NCBI GenBank assembly: GCA_019694435.1
Contig: JAIBBZ010000004.1
Location: forward strand, 205,224 to 269,223
DNA length: 64,000 nucleotides
Origin: Pirellulales bacterium
GTDB lineage: Bacteria; Planctomycetota; Planctomycetia; Pirellulales; JAEUIK01
Direction: 5' to 3'
Below the pieces are notes generated by a model that saw nothing but the letters and a program-made list of their open reading frames with translations, did not search any database and was not told the origin of the DNA. The first letter of the stretch is position 1; each line of letters starts with the position of its first letter. Position numbers and translations under genes: made by a program. This document shows positions 34,929 to 44,066 of the stretch, in pieces.

Positions 34929-37436
34929 ATGCGATTCCGGCTATTCAGAATGGTGTGGCGACTGTCCGCATGTTTCGCGCCGATCTGGCTGACGGCGGCG
35001 GCGCTGGCCGCATCGCCGACCAGCCCGCCGCCCGCGTCGATCGCCGCGCGGGAATTCTCCTGGGCCGCCCTCGACGAGCCGGAGCCGCTCTTCTGGCCTG
35101 CCTACCTGTGGCTCTGGAACGGGCCGCTGGGCGGGGACGCGATGCTGCGACAGTTGCGCGACATGCGCGCGCACGACGCGCGCAGCGTATGCACAATCCC
35201 GATGCCGCACGAGTTTCGGCCCGACTCGACCAACAATCGGCTCGATCCTCCGTACCTGTCGCCCAAGTTCTTCGATGCGGTGACGCAGGCAGTGGACGAA
35301 GCGGCGCGCTTGGGAATGCACTATTGGATGTACGACGAAGGGGGCTGGCCTTCCGGCCAAGCCACGGGCCGCATTCTCGAGGCGCGTCGCGACCTGACCG
35401 CCCAACTGCTCGAGCGCGACGCAGCGGGGGCCTGGCATCCAGCGCGGCGCGAAGGCTTTACGGATCTTTTGAATCCCGAGACGACGGCGACTTTCATCGC
35501 GCTCACGCACGAACGATATCGCGCCGCGATCGGCCGGCATTTTGGGCACACGGTTCAGATGGTGTTTACGGACGAACCGGCGGTCAGCGCCGTCACGCCA
35601 GGCAAGCAGATTCCTTGGACGACTGGGGCCGACGAGTTGTTCCGCCGGCGATCGGGCTACGAACTGACCGACAGCCTGACGGCCTTCGACCGGCCGCCGT
35701 CCGCCGATCTTGCTCCGAGCGAGCAGCAGGCCCGCGTCGATTTCTTCGATTTCTGGTCGAGTCGTTTTCGCACGGCCTATTTCGACCCCTTGCGCGCGTG
35801 GAGCCGATCGCTCGGCCTGGCGCACGGCGGCCATCTGGGTGGCGATGACGAAACCGACGGCTGCGTCCGCTATGGTTTTGGACACGTGATGCGGCAATTG
35901 CGCGCGATGGACGTGCCCGGAGTCGACATCATCTGGAGGCAGGTGTTCCCCGGGCAGCGCAACCATCACTTTGCCAAATACGCCTCGGCCGCGGCACATC
36001 AGAATGGCGGGCATCTGGCCCTCACCGAATCGTTTTGCGTCTATGGCAACGGCCTCACGCCGGCGCAGATGAAGTGGTTGATCGACTATCAGTATGTGCG
36101 CGGGCTCAACCTGCTCGTCGCCGGCTGCTATCCACTCAGCACGCAAGATCACCTGATGCCGGGCGAACGGCCCCATTTTGGGCCCGTCGATCCGTTGTGG
36201 GATTTCCTGCCCGAGCTGCATCGTTACGTGGCTCGCTTGGGATACGTGTTGGCCTGCGGCGAGCCGGTCATCGATGTGGCGCTCTACTATCCCGTGCGCG
36301 ACATGTGGGCCCTGGGGGGCGCGAGCCCGGCCGTGCGAGCCCATGAGGAATTGGCGGCCGCACTCTTCGCGCGGCAATGCGACTTCGACATCATCGATGA
36401 CGACGTGCTCGCCGACCCGGCGACGCGCATCGAGCACGGCGCGATGGTCGCCGGGTCGATGCGCTATCGCTCGATTGTGCTGGGGCCAACGCAATGGATC
36501 AGCAAGCCGGCTCGCGCACGCCTCGACGCGTTTCGCGCCGCCGGCGGCACGATCATTCGTGGCGACGAGGCGCCCGAGCTACGGCAATGTGTCGAGACGA
36601 TTCCGCAGACGATCGTGCTCTCACCGGAGAGCCAAGACCTTCGGGTCTGTTTGCGCCGCTGGCCGAACGGCGGCGCGGCGTTTATCTGGAACGAGGGAGT
36701 GGCCAACTATCGGGGGCGATTACGGGTACCTCTGGTGGGCGCGCCTGTCGAAGTCTTGCCTGCGACCGGCCAGGCGCGGGTCCCGCGCGACATCCAACGC
36801 GACGACCAGGGCACGGAAATTTCCGTGACGCTCGGCCCGGGGCAATCGCTGCTGTTGGTGTTTGCCGATGCCGCTCCGGCCGATCTGCCCTTGCAGCCCG
36901 AGTGGCGCCTGGGCGAGGCCGTCGATCTGGTCGACGGTTGGGAGGCCCGGGTCTCACGCGAGCATCGCATCGGCGAACACGACTACGAACTCGTCGATCC
37001 GGTGGCGGAGTTTCGCCCGGTCGCGCTCGCCGACTGGAAATCGTGGCTGGGCCCAGATTTCTCTGGCCGGGTCATCTACCGGCGCCAGGTCGAGATCCCG
37101 GTCAACATGCGGGACCAGCCGCTGGGCATTGACCTGGGGCGGGTCGATTTTGCCGCCCGCGTGTCGGTCGATGGCCAGCGCGTTGGCGACCTGTTGTGGG
37201 CCCCCTGGGTCGTGGCCTTGCCCGACCTGGGCGCTCGCGAAAGTTTCGAGCTCGAAGTCGAAGTTGCCAACACGTTGGCCAATGCCATCACGTCCCAGCG
37301 CACGCAAGAGGCTTGGGGCCAAAAGTCGGGGGCCGGCTGGCCTGGCCCCTATCATGCGCGAGCGCTGCGCTTCGAGTTCGAGTCGCGCAGCGGCGGATTG
37401 TTCGGGCCGGCACGGCTCATCCGGCTGGAAGAGTGA
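34929..37436 (+). CDS. Exported glycoside hydrolase, GH106 (alpha-L-rhamnosidase)-like
   Basis: An 835-residue secreted glycosidase with signal peptide (RLSACFAPIWLTAAALAA). Characteristic of GH106-like enzymes are WPAYLWLWNGPL near the N-terminus, the YWMYDEGGWPSGQATGR motif, VFTDEPAVSAV with a candidate catalytic Glu, GGHLGGDDETDG and a C-terminal galactose-binding-like region (RRQVEIPVNMRDQPLG, VDGQRVGDLLWAPW). Such enzymes remove rhamnose from pectic or sulfated polysaccharides, matching the planctomycete habit of degrading complex sugars; the precise sugar is not certain. ATG at 34929 is chosen because it starts the signal peptide; ATG 34950 would also work. No sulfatase gene is adjacent. 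Confidence 0.8.
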   Translation: MRFRLFRMVWRLSACFAPIWLTAAALAASPTSPPPASIAAREFSWAALDEPEPLFWPAYLWLWNGPLGGDAMLRQLRDMRAHDARSVCTIPMPHEFRPDSTNNRLDPPYLSPKFFDAVTQAVDEAARLGMHYWMYDEGGWPSGQATGRILEARRDLTAQLLERDAAGAWHPARREGFTDLLNPETTATFIALTHERYRAAIGRHFGHTVQMVFTDEPAVSAVTPGKQIPWTTGADELFRRRSGYELTDSLTAFDRPPSADLAPSEQQARVDFFDFWSSRFRTAYFDPLRAWSRSLGLAHGGHLGGDDETDGCVRYGFGHVMRQLRAMDVPGVDIIWRQVFPGQRNHHFAKYASAAAHQNGGHLALTESFCVYGNGLTPAQMKWLIDYQYVRGLNLLVAGCYPLSTQDHLMPGERPHFGPVDPLWDFLPELHRYVARLGYVLACGEPVIDVALYYPVRDMWALGGASPAVRAHEELAAALFARQCDFDIIDDDVLADPATRIEHGAMVAGSMRYRSIVLGPTQWISKPARARLDAFRAAGGTIIRGDEAPELRQCVETIPQTIVLSPESQDLRVCLRRWPNGGAAFIWNEGVANYRGRLRVPLVGAPVEVLPATGQARVPRDIQRDDQGTEISVTLGPGQSLLLVFADAAPADLPLQPEWRLGEAVDLVDGWEARVSREHRIGEHDYELVDPVAEFRPVALADWKSWLGPDFSGRVIYRRQVEIPVNMRDQPLGIDLGRVDFAARVSVDGQRVGDLLWAPWVVALPDLGARESFELEVEVANTLANAITSQRTQEAWGQKSGAGWPGPYHARALRFEFESRSGGLFGPARLIRLEE

Positions 37437-37614
37437 AACACCTTGCCCGTGCGAACGTCGAGGAAACAATATCCGTGGCAGAGCCGGCGAATGAATTCTG
37501 TTCAAGCTATGCCGCCTCGGCGCGACGCGTTGTGTTCGCAGGGATGTGAATTGCAACCCTCTGATCGTTGGCGTCGAGCGAGATCGATTCGCTTACCCTC
37601 GCCGTTGGAATGGG

Positions 37615-38250
37615 CTAACTGCGGTCCGCGGCAACGAACATCGGTTCCAGCAAGGTACGTAGAGCCAGTCTCGCACGGTGTAATCGCGTCTTGACCGCAC
37701 CCGGCGAGATTTGGAGCATCTTGGCGGTTTGGTCGGTATCGAGCTCTTCGATATCGCGCAGCAGCAGGATCTCGCGATAGCCTTCCGGCAACTGGTCAAT
37801 CGAACGACGGACCTGGGTCCGCAGCTCGGCTTGCTGAGCCGGCTCGCTCGGACAACGTGTCCAAGGTTGCACGGCATGTACGTGGTGGCCCTGGTCGTCG
37901 AAGCTCGGCAAGAGTTCTTCAATCGGACACGCGGTGCGGCTTCTTTCGGAGCGCAGCTTCATCAAGCAAGCATTGATCAAGATCCGCTGGAGCCAGGTCC
38001 CGATCCGCGCGCTCCCCTCGAACGAATCGATCGCCTTGAACGCCGAGATGAACGCCTCTTGAACCGCATCGGCGGCGTCGTTTTCGCAGCGCAGCATGCG
38101 ATTCGCTACGGCCAGCATTCTTCCACTGAAGGTCCGCACGAGCCATTCGTAAGCGGCTTCGTCGCCACGGCGCAATCGTGCGAGCAGATGTGCCTCGTCG
38201 ATCGACTCGAAGCCGCCACAAGCACGAATCGGGGTGGATGCGGTGTTCAT
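37615..38250 (-). CDS. ECF-family RNA polymerase sigma factor (second)
   Basis: A 211-residue ECF sigma. Region 2: YEWLVRTFSGRMLAVANRML, DAADAVQEAFISAFKAIDSF, and GTWLQRILINACLMKLRS. Region 4: LPEGYREILLLRDIEELDTD, QTAKMLQISPGAVKTRLHRA. It starts with a strong AAGGAGG site and its ATG overlaps the stop of the STAS gene (ATGA), so the two are translationally coupled. No anti-sigma gene is adjacent; the STAS protein and sigma-54 promoter upstream suggest control by a sigma-54 to ECF cascade. Region 4 resembles RpoE/SigW-type factors. Confidence 0.93.
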   Translation of the reverse strand: MNTASTPIRACGGFESIDEAHLLARLRRGDEAAYEWLVRTFSGRMLAVANRMLRCENDAADAVQEAFISAFKAIDSFEGSARIGTWLQRILINACLMKLRSERSRTACPIEELLPSFDDQGHHVHAVQPWTRCPSEPAQQAELRTQVRRSIDQLPEGYREILLLRDIEELDTDQTAKMLQISPGAVKTRLHRARLALRTLLEPMFVAADRS

Positions 38251-38522
38251 GATGCCTCCTTCGAAGCCAGTTCGATGATCTCGGCGACGAAGCCTGAGCA
38301 GCGGTAGATTTGCGCTCCCTGGCGAAGCAGGTCTTGCAGACAATGGATGCCGTTGGCGTCGACGAAGGTGACGTCGGCCAGGTCGAGCCGTAGCGGATGG
38401 CTCTGGGGCTCGCAGGATGCGCAGAAACTGCGAAACTCGTCGACCCATAGGCCGATCAGCTTGCCCTCGAGCTTGAGATTCAGCCCGGGCTGTTCGTCGG
38501 GCAAAGGCGTGACACGAAGCAT
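38247..38522 (-). CDS. STAS-domain protein coupled to ECF sigma factor
   Basis: A 91-residue single-domain STAS protein, the fold of anti-anti-sigma factors such as SpoIIAA. Typical features are LNLKLEGKLIGLWVDEF and LRLDLADVTFVDANGIHCL. The position usually holding the phosphorylated Ser (DSSG) reads DANG, so regulation by phosphorylation in the SpoIIAA manner is unlikely; an MlaB-like or protein-binding role is possible. The ATG at 38522 has an AAGGAA site. The stop overlaps the ECF start by four bases. A candidate sigma-54 promoter lies 38-53 bp upstream. Confidence 0.85.
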   Translation of the reverse strand: MLRVTPLPDEQPGLNLKLEGKLIGLWVDEFRSFCASCEPQSHPLRLDLADVTFVDANGIHCLQDLLRQGAQIYRCSGFVAEIIELASKEAS

Positions 38523-38559
38523 GGCGAGGTTCCTTGTGCAGGGGACGTCGCATGCCTAT

Positions 38560-38575
38560 CGCATGGGCCGTGCCG
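38560..38575 (-). promoter_or_regulatory. Candidate sigma-54 (-24/-12) promoter for STAS-ECF operon
   Basis: Read on the minus strand: C GGCACG GCCC ATGC G, against consensus TGGCACG-N4-TTGC. The invariant GG and GC are exactly ten bases apart (GG at 38574-38573, GC at 38562-38561). Transcription would begin near 38549, about 27 bases before the STAS start codon, leaving room for its ribosome site. The adjacent gene encodes a sigma-54 activator, which supports the call. Confidence 0.65.
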
Positions 38576-38654
38576 AATTGAATCGGCCCGCGCAAGAATG
38601 CCGCAACTCATGCCTGGAAAAGGGGTTGCGGTTCTGGGTTGAGTTTGCGTATCC

Positions 38655-38702
38655 GCCGTCGTGAGCAGGTGCCACGACGTGCTCCCACGAGATCTCGTGA
38701 GC
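38655..38702. promoter_or_regulatory. Candidate enhancer (UAS) for sigma-54 activator
   Basis: A cluster of related sequences: direct repeats TCGTGAGC at 38659-38666 and 38695-38702, and a perfect palindrome CACGAGATCTCGTG at 38686-38699. It lies about 110-150 bp upstream of the predicted sigma-54 start, the usual distance for activator binding, between the activator gene and the STAS-ECF operon. Confidence 0.5.
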
Positions 38703-38798
38703 GCCTCGAAAGGTCGTGGTGTGGGCGCAGATCCGCTGCCTCCCGGGGAGGGCGCGGCAGAGTTGGCGTACGCCACCGCCAAGCCGAGCAAACAGGCG

Positions 38799-40700
38799 CT
38801 AGTCCCCGCGCGCGATGCCGAGTTTCTTCAAACGGCTGCGGAGCGTATTGGGGTGCAAGTTGAGGATCTTCGCCGCACCGCGAGCGCCGTCGATCACCCA
38901 ATCGGTTTGCCGGAGCACGGCGAGGATGTGCTGGCGTTCGATCTCCTCCAGGCTCAGCGAATCGGTGGCGACGGATTGCTCGGCGGCAGGCATCGCGAGC
39001 GCGTCGGCGCCGACTTCGAGCATCGAGCCAGAGGCCAGAATGACGGCTCGCTCGACGATGTTCTCCAATTCGCGAATGTTGCCGGGCCAGGGATAGGCGA
39101 GCAGTCGATCCATGGCCTGCCGGCTGACGGATTCGATCTGGCGACCGATGCGTCCGCTGAATTTGTTCACCAGGAACTGCACCAGGAGCGGGATGTCTTC
39201 CTTGCGCTCGCGCAAGGGGGGCAAGGCCAGAGGAAAGACGTTGAGTCGATAGAACAGGTCTTCACGGAAGGACTTGTCTTGCACTGCTTTCGACAGGTCG
39301 CGATTCGTGGCGGCAATGACGCGCACGTCGACCTTGATCGAACTGCCGCTGCCCACGCGTTCAAATTCGCGTTCCTGCAAGACGCGCAGCAGCTTGGACT
39401 GGACCTCGAGCGGCAGCTCGCCGATTTCGTCCAGAAAAATCGTGCCGCCGTCGGCCAGCTCGAAGCGGCCAATGCGTCGCGTCAGCGCACCGGTGAAGGC
39501 CCCTTTTTCGTGGCCGAAAAGCTCGCTCTCGACGAGCCCGCTGGGGAGTGCGGCGCAATTCAGCTTGATGAGCGGCTTGTCGCTGCGGCGGCTGATGGAA
39601 TGAATGGCGCGGGCGATCAATTCCTTGCCGGTCCCCGTTTCGCCCTGGATCAAGACCGTCGCATCGGTCGGTGCGACGAGACGCACCTGATCCAGCACCG
39701 CGACGAGGCCGGAGCTTTGACCGACGATCTCGTCGAAATTGTGGACGGACTTGATTTCTTCCTGCAGATAGACGTTTTCCGCTGCTAGTCGCGCTTTTTC
39801 CTGCTCCATCAAGACGCGCTCGGTGATGTCGACAAACATCGTGCGCGTGTACGTGCCGCTGGGATCCGGCTTCGACCACCACTCGATCCAAATCGGGTTG
39901 CCGTTGTCCTTGCGTCGCAATTCCAGCACGACGCCGCTGGTGTCCGTGCCCCGGCCGACGGATGCAAACGCCTCCTTCACGCGGCGCTGGGCGTCGGGCG
40001 TGTCGGGCACGAGCGAGATGCCGACCATGCCTGGGACCTGCTCGGGCGTGATGCCGAGAATCCGCATGGCCGCCCGATTGGCCGAGATGAATCGCGATTC
40101 CAGGTCCTCTTGGACGTAAGCGATCGGGGCCTCGTTGTAGAGATCCTGGAACTGCTGCTCGCTCTCGCGGAGCTTGCGCTCGGATCGCAATCGTTCCAGC
40201 TCGGTGGCCGCACGCATGGCAAACAGTTGGAAGATCGACAGGCGCCGCGCTTCGTCGGGCATCGGCCGGGGATCGTAGACCGCGAGATGGCCAAGCGTGG
40301 TGCCATGCGCGTCCAAGAGCGGCACGCCGAGATAGCTCTCGATGCCCAGCTCCATCAACGGCCGATCCAGAGGAAACTTGTCCTTGACGCCGCAGGGGTG
40401 ATGGCAGAGCTTGCCCGCCACGACCTCTTCGCAGGGCGTACCCATCAGGTCGAACTCGATATTGGTCGCCAGTCGATCCTGTTCCCAATAGGCCAGCGTG
40501 CGCACGCGTCGCGGGTTGTCGGCAAATTCAGCCACAAAGGCGTACCGCACGTCGATCGCGCGGGCCAGATTGCGCACGAGCGACGCAAAGAACTCTTCGC
40601 CGCGGTCGCGGGCCGTTCCTTCTACGAGGGCGCGCAACACCGCCAACTCAGAAGCTTCGTCGGTGGGCGTGCGGACGGTTGCGGTCGATTCGGTTGTCAT
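38799..40700 (-). CDS. Sigma-54-dependent transcriptional activator (GAF-PAS-AAA-Fis)
   Basis: A 633-residue bacterial enhancer-binding protein. A GAF domain (residues ~20-175, [20 protein letters not shown]) and a PAS domain (~185-310, [20 protein letters not shown]) act as sensors. The AAA+ sigma-54-contact domain (~330-570) has Walker A GETGTGKE, the polymerase-contact loop GAFTGA, Walker [12 protein letters not shown] and an arginine-finger region [15 protein letters not shown] Fis-type HTH closes the protein ([20 protein letters not shown]). All ATPase motifs are intact. ATG at 40700 (MTTEST) was preferred to a longer frame with no support. Its probable target is the STAS-ECF operon immediately downstream on the same strand. 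Confidence 0.93.
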   Translation of the reverse strand: MTTESTATVRTPTDEASELAVLRALVEGTARDRGEEFFASLVRNLARAIDVRYAFVAEFADNPRRVRTLAYWEQDRLATNIEFDLMGTPCEEVVAGKLCHHPCGVKDKFPLDRPLMELGIESYLGVPLLDAHGTTLGHLAVYDPRPMPDEARRLSIFQLFAMRAATELERLRSERKLRESEQQFQDLYNEAPIAYVQEDLESRFISANRAAMRILGITPEQVPGMVGISLVPDTPDAQRRVKEAFASVGRGTDTSGVVLELRRKDNGNPIWIEWWSKPDPSGTYTRTMFVDITERVLMEQEKARLAAENVYLQEEIKSVHNFDEIVGQSSGLVAVLDQVRLVAPTDATVLIQGETGTGKELIARAIHSISRRSDKPLIKLNCAALPSGLVESELFGHEKGAFTGALTRRIGRFELADGGTIFLDEIGELPLEVQSKLLRVLQEREFERVGSGSSIKVDVRVIAATNRDLSKAVQDKSFREDLFYRLNVFPLALPPLRERKEDIPLLVQFLVNKFSGRIGRQIESVSRQAMDRLLAYPWPGNIRELENIVERAVILASGSMLEVGADALAMPAAEQSVATDSLSLEEIERQHILAVLRQTDWVIDGARGAAKILNLHPNTLRSRLKKLGIARGD

Positions 40701-40877
40701 GGCTGTGCTGGCAAGTTTCCACTCGGCGCGGCACCCGGATTGTAGCCGGGGCGGTCGGGCGCATGCCAACGCGACGCGGCTGCGGCGGGCCGTCCGGTGC
40801 GTGAAACGCGAAGCGCGGCAGTCGCATCAAAACAAGTGTCGAATGACCCGCCGATCCTCGTTCTGGAGACCGTCTAC

Positions 40878-41378
40878 ATGCAGGCCACCGCATCCAACTC
40901 GAACCCCATGACTCCTGCCTCAGGCCTGTCAGCCGCGGCGGGCTTCCCGCGTTGGGTGTTCGGGCTGTCCTGGGCCGCACAGCTCGCCGTGGCTGCGGTG
41001 CTGGCGCAAACGCTGTTCTTCAAATTCACCTATGCACCTGAAACGCAGATCATCTTCGGACCGCGCGGCGGTCGTCCCGCCGCTACGTTGGTGGGCCTGG
41101 TCGAATTGGTGTGCGTGGTGTTGCTGCTGGCGCCGCGGACAAGTTTCTACGGGGCAGCGCTGGCTTTCATGACGATCAGCGGCGCGATTGTCACGCACTT
41201 GACTTCGTTGGGAATTCAAGTGGTCGATCCCCAATCCGGCGAGAGCGACGGCGGACTTTTGTTCGCGCTCGCGCTCGCGGTGTTTGCCGGATCGCTGATC
41301 GTCATCGCGTGCCGTTGGCGGCAAGTGGCATGGCTGCGTCGCATGCTCGGCGCGGCTGCAGGATCGCGTGCCGTGTAG
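40878..41378 (+). CDS. DoxX-like integral membrane protein
   Basis: A 166-residue protein with four predicted membrane helices (LSWAAQLAVAAVLAQTLFF, TLVGLVELVCVVLLLAP, GAALAFMTISGAIVTHLTSL, LFALALAVFAGSLIVIACRW). The helix-1 F-K-F-T and helix-2 GLVEL patterns are typical of the DoxX/DUF4870-like four-helix family, whose members act in membrane redox processes. The ATG at 40878 has a GGAGA site eight bases upstream. It converges on the peroxiredoxin gene with only eight bases between stops, so the two operons may terminate over each other. Family assignment is moderately sure. Confidence 0.75.
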   Translation: MQATASNSNPMTPASGLSAAAGFPRWVFGLSWAAQLAVAAVLAQTLFFKFTYAPETQIIFGPRGGRPAATLVGLVELVCVVLLLAPRTSFYGAALAFMTISGAIVTHLTSLGIQVVDPQSGESDGGLLFALALAVFAGSLIVIACRWRQVAWLRRMLGAAAGSRAV

Positions 41379-41386
41379 ATCCGGTC

Positions 41387-41977
41387 TCAGTTGGGTACCG
41401 CGTCGAGCGCCTGCAGAATCTCGGCGACTTTCGCGCGATCGCCATGACTCTTACTGACCTTCGCGAAGCGAACGACTCGCTGCCGGTCCAGCACGAACGT
41501 CGAGGGAAAAGCCGTCTCGCGCGGAGCGTTCCAGCGCAACCCGTAGGACGTGGTGAACTTGTAATCGGGGTCGGTCACGAACAGGAAGTTCTCCGGCAGC
41601 GTCTTGTCCTTCAGAAACGCGCGCCCTTGATCCACAAGCTGCTCGCGCGGACCGGGATACACGAGCAGTACCTTGGCACCCGTCGCCGCGAGCTGCTTCG
41701 CTTTGCCGATCAACATGCCCACTTGGGCCGTGCAGATGGGGCATTGATACCCCGGGTAGCCACGCAGCACGACCAGCACCACGGGCGCCTTCATCGTGAG
41801 CTGCGAAAGCATCACGGGTCGATCGTCCAAGGTCGAAAGCGTGAAGTCGGGGGCCTGGTCGCCGACGGCGGGCATTTTGGTTTCAGCGCGGGCGTCGGCG
41901 CCTGCGGCTGGGGTGATGACGAAGATCGCAGCGGCAATCCCGTAGCGCGCGCAGAAGTGCAGGTGTTCAGGCTTCAT
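41387..41977 (-). CDS. Exported peroxiredoxin-like (AhpC/TSA) protein
   Basis: A 196-residue thioredoxin-fold protein with an export signal (YGIAAAIFVITPAAGADARA). The redoxin core begins VGDQAPDFTLSTLDDRPV. The peroxidatic region reads LRGYPGYQCPICTAQVGML: two Cys in CPIC, as in thiol-specific antioxidant proteins with an adjacent second Cys. Later blocks VLLVYPGPREQL and NAPRETAFPSTFVLDRQRVV fit the family. It probably reduces peroxides or thiols in the periplasm. It is the last gene of a run with a Rieske/ferric-reductase fusion, from whose neighbour it is separated by 24 bp. Confidence 0.85.
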   Translation of the reverse strand: MKPEHLHFCARYGIAAAIFVITPAAGADARAETKMPAVGDQAPDFTLSTLDDRPVMLSQLTMKAPVVLVVLRGYPGYQCPICTAQVGMLIGKAKQLAATGAKVLLVYPGPREQLVDQGRAFLKDKTLPENFLFVTDPDYKFTTSYGLRWNAPRETAFPSTFVLDRQRVVRFAKVSKSHGDRAKVAEILQALDAVPN

Positions 41978-42001
41978 GGTCGAGTACCTTTTTGAAAGAG
42001 A

Positions 42002-42835
42002 CTATTGCTTTGAAGGAGCCGGCTGTTCGGCGAATAGCCGCGAAACTCGTCGTACGCTTTGTGGGTCTAACCGCAAGATGGAAAGGTCATCGCACTGATT
42101 ATGCGTCGCTCGTACTTCGACGAGATCGCCGACGAAAGGCAGAATGGCCTGATTGATCGCCGCGCCGTTCTCGGCGACGAGCAGATGATAGGCTGGCTGC
42201 CCGGTTGAGCCCGTGTAGAGCATCGGCGGGATGCCGCCGGAGATGCACAACGTGGCACAAGCTTTGTGCGTCTTGCCTGCCCCGGGCTTCATGGCCCCCA
42301 GAAAGCACTTGGGATCGATGATCTCGCCACGCAGCGTCACCGTGGCCGCTGAGGAACTCGAGGGCCAGGCAAGCTTTGTCGTCACGCTCGGTGCGAGATC
42401 CGAGCACGTCTCGATCGCGTCTGGCGCCGTTGCCAGTTCGAGCATCCATCGATCATTGCGATGTAAGTAGGTGCCGCGTACTCGTACGGCGCGGCCGTCG
42501 TAGGTCTTGAGCCGTTCGGCCGCGCCGAACTTGCCCTCCTCGACCAGCAGCACCGTGTGCACGGCACCGTCCGACGCGGCATCGAGCGTTCGCAGCAGCG
42601 CATAAGGCCGGCAGTAGGCCATCCCTTCGAGCGTTACCCGTGTCTCAGAATTCCATTCTGCCGTACCGGGCGAAGACTGACTGGCGGCGATCGCACCGGC
42701 CAGCAAGGGAGCCAGCAGCAACGCGAACCACGCCAGTTGCCGTACGCGGCGCTTGTAACCGGCCGGTACGTCAAGCCAGCCGATGAAGAACTCGTCGGCT
42801 GGAGGCCGATCGTGCGAAGGTCCCGATGCGAACAT
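42002..42835 (-). CDS. Membrane-anchored Cys-rich protein of unknown function in redox operon
   Basis: A 277-residue protein. An N-terminal cytoplasmic tail leads to one membrane helix (LAWFALLLAPLLAGAIAA, about 34-51), placing the rest outside. Two repeated beta-barrel-like halves follow (EGMAYCRPYALLRTLD ... YDGRAVRVRGTYLHR and LRGEIIDPKCFLGAMKPG ... VGDLVEVRATH). The second half holds a Cys-rich motif KCFLGAMKPG followed by THKACATLCISGG, which looks built to bind a cofactor or metal. No named family is recognised. It starts two bases after the stop of the ferric-reductase/Rieske gene and so almost certainly works with it, perhaps as an electron acceptor or assembly factor. Confidence 0.75.
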   Translation of the reverse strand: MFASGPSHDRPPADEFFIGWLDVPAGYKRRVRQLAWFALLLAPLLAGAIAASQSSPGTAEWNSETRVTLEGMAYCRPYALLRTLDAASDGAVHTVLLVEEGKFGAAERLKTYDGRAVRVRGTYLHRNDRWMLELATAPDAIETCSDLAPSVTTKLAWPSSSSAATVTLRGEIIDPKCFLGAMKPGAGKTHKACATLCISGGIPPMLYTGSTGQPAYHLLVAENGAAINQAILPFVGDLVEVRATHNQCDDLSILRLDPQSVRRVSRLFAEQPAPSKQ

Positions 42836-42837
42836 GA

Positions 42838-43899
42838 TCAGTTGGTCTCCACCCAGAAGGCCGGCGTCGTGGAAGTGCCGGGAGGGAGCGGTTCGGGATC
42901 AAGCCAGACGCGTCCTCGTTCGACGCGGACGCGATAAGTCGCGATCTTTTCCTGGAAAGGGGGCGGCGATTGGCCGTTTTCGGGCCGATACTCCCAGCCG
43001 TGCCAGGGACAGGTGATACAGCCTTCGATGATTCTCCCTTCACCGAGCGGACCTCGCTGATGCGCGCAGACGTTCGTCACGGCCGAGAAACGGTTGCCGT
43101 GGCGGAAAATGGCCACGCGTTCGCGACCCGGCAGGCAAACGGTCTTCGCACGACCATCGGGAATTTCCTCCGCCCGGCCCACTTCGATCCACGTGCTGGC
43201 AGCAGCGGGCAGAACCGATGAGCCGCGATCTCGCCGCTGCTCGCGCCAACCGACCGTGAGATGCAGGCCGACGACAAGCGTCAAGCCCAATGCGAGCACG
43301 ATGGGGTAGAGCAGGCTCCGCTCTGCCTGGAGAGCGCCAAAGGCAATGTGCAGCGTGATGAGCCCATAGGCGGGATAGACCAGCATGTGCAAACTCTTCC
43401 ACACGCTGGGACCAAGATTCTTCTGCCAGAAATCGTGACTCGTGACGGCCAGCAGGCACAGGATGACCAGCGCCAGCAGCCCGAGCGTTTCGAAGGGAAA
43501 CGCTGCTAACGAAGCGTAGTTCGTGTTCGACGTTAGCAACGATACGAAGGGGCCGACGCGGCCAAACCCATGGTAGTAGCCAGTGGCGAGCAGCCCATGC
43601 GCCAGCGCCACGAGAAACGTCGCCACACCCAGGTGACGACGATTGTACAGCAGCGGCAGCAAGCGCCGGTCCAATCGCGCGAGCGGACCGATACACAAGA
43701 GAAAACTGAGCATGAAGTAGGCGCAGGTCCCCAGCGCCCGCAGTAGCAACACTTCGAGCGAAATGTGGCCTGCAGCGCTCTGCGACACGACCCCGCACAA
43801 CAGGAACGTCGCCAGGTAGGCGATGACTCCCGCGGCAATTGCCCTGTCGTAGACGCGCTTGTTGTGGTTCCAATTGATCGACTTGTAGGTGACGCTCAT
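42838..43899 (-). CDS. Ferric-reductase-like membrane domain fused to Rieske [2Fe-2S] domain
   Basis: A 353-residue fusion. Residues ~15-235 are a six- or seven-helix ferric-reductase-like haem b domain (YDRAIAAGVIAYLATFLLCG, LGVATFLVALAHGLLATGYY, WKSLHMLVYPAYGLITLHIA) with His residues placed for haem. Residues ~245-340 are a Rieske domain with the two cluster motifs CAHQRGPLG and CPWHGWEY intact. Electrons could pass between quinol or haem b and the iron-sulfur centre. The usual FAD/NAD-binding part of ferric reductases is absent. The start at 43899 overlaps the stop of the tiny upstream membrane gene by four bases. Substrate and direction are unknown. Confidence 0.88.
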   Translation of the reverse strand: MSVTYKSINWNHNKRVYDRAIAAGVIAYLATFLLCGVVSQSAAGHISLEVLLLRALGTCAYFMLSFLLCIGPLARLDRRLLPLLYNRRHLGVATFLVALAHGLLATGYYHGFGRVGPFVSLLTSNTNYASLAAFPFETLGLLALVILCLLAVTSHDFWQKNLGPSVWKSLHMLVYPAYGLITLHIAFGALQAERSLLYPIVLALGLTLVVGLHLTVGWREQRRDRGSSVLPAAASTWIEVGRAEEIPDGRAKTVCLPGRERVAIFRHGNRFSAVTNVCAHQRGPLGEGRIIEGCITCPWHGWEYRPENGQSPPPFQEKIATYRVRVERGRVWLDPEPLPPGTSTTPAFWVETN

Positions 43900-44066
43900 G
43901 ACGAGATACCGTGCGCGTGCGGGCTGCTGCTCTTGGACGCTCCGTCTGGAGGCGCGAGCGAGACGTGCATCGGCCGGCTGACGATCGCCGCCGCCAGCCC
44001 CAACGCAACGAGTGGGCCCATGACGAGCCAAACCCACCAATGCCAATTCCGATGCGATCGGGTCAT
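43896..44066 (-). CDS. Tiny single-helix membrane protein in redox operon
   Basis: A 56-residue protein: short basic N-terminus, one membrane helix (WWVWLVMGPLVALGLAAAIV) and a polar tail ending SSPHAHGISS, with two His. It overlaps the upstream gene (44063) and the downstream Rieske fusion (43899) by ATGA at both ends, which argues that it is translated. Function unknown; a small subunit of the membrane redox complex is plausible. Confidence 0.6.
   Translation of the reverse strand: MTRSHRNWHWWVWLVMGPLVALGLAAAIVSRPMHVSLAPPDGASKSSSPHAHGISS

Noticed and set aside
40701..40877. Possible sigma-54 promoter for the DoxX gene
   Set aside because: GG-N10-GC with supporting bases was not found in this gap.
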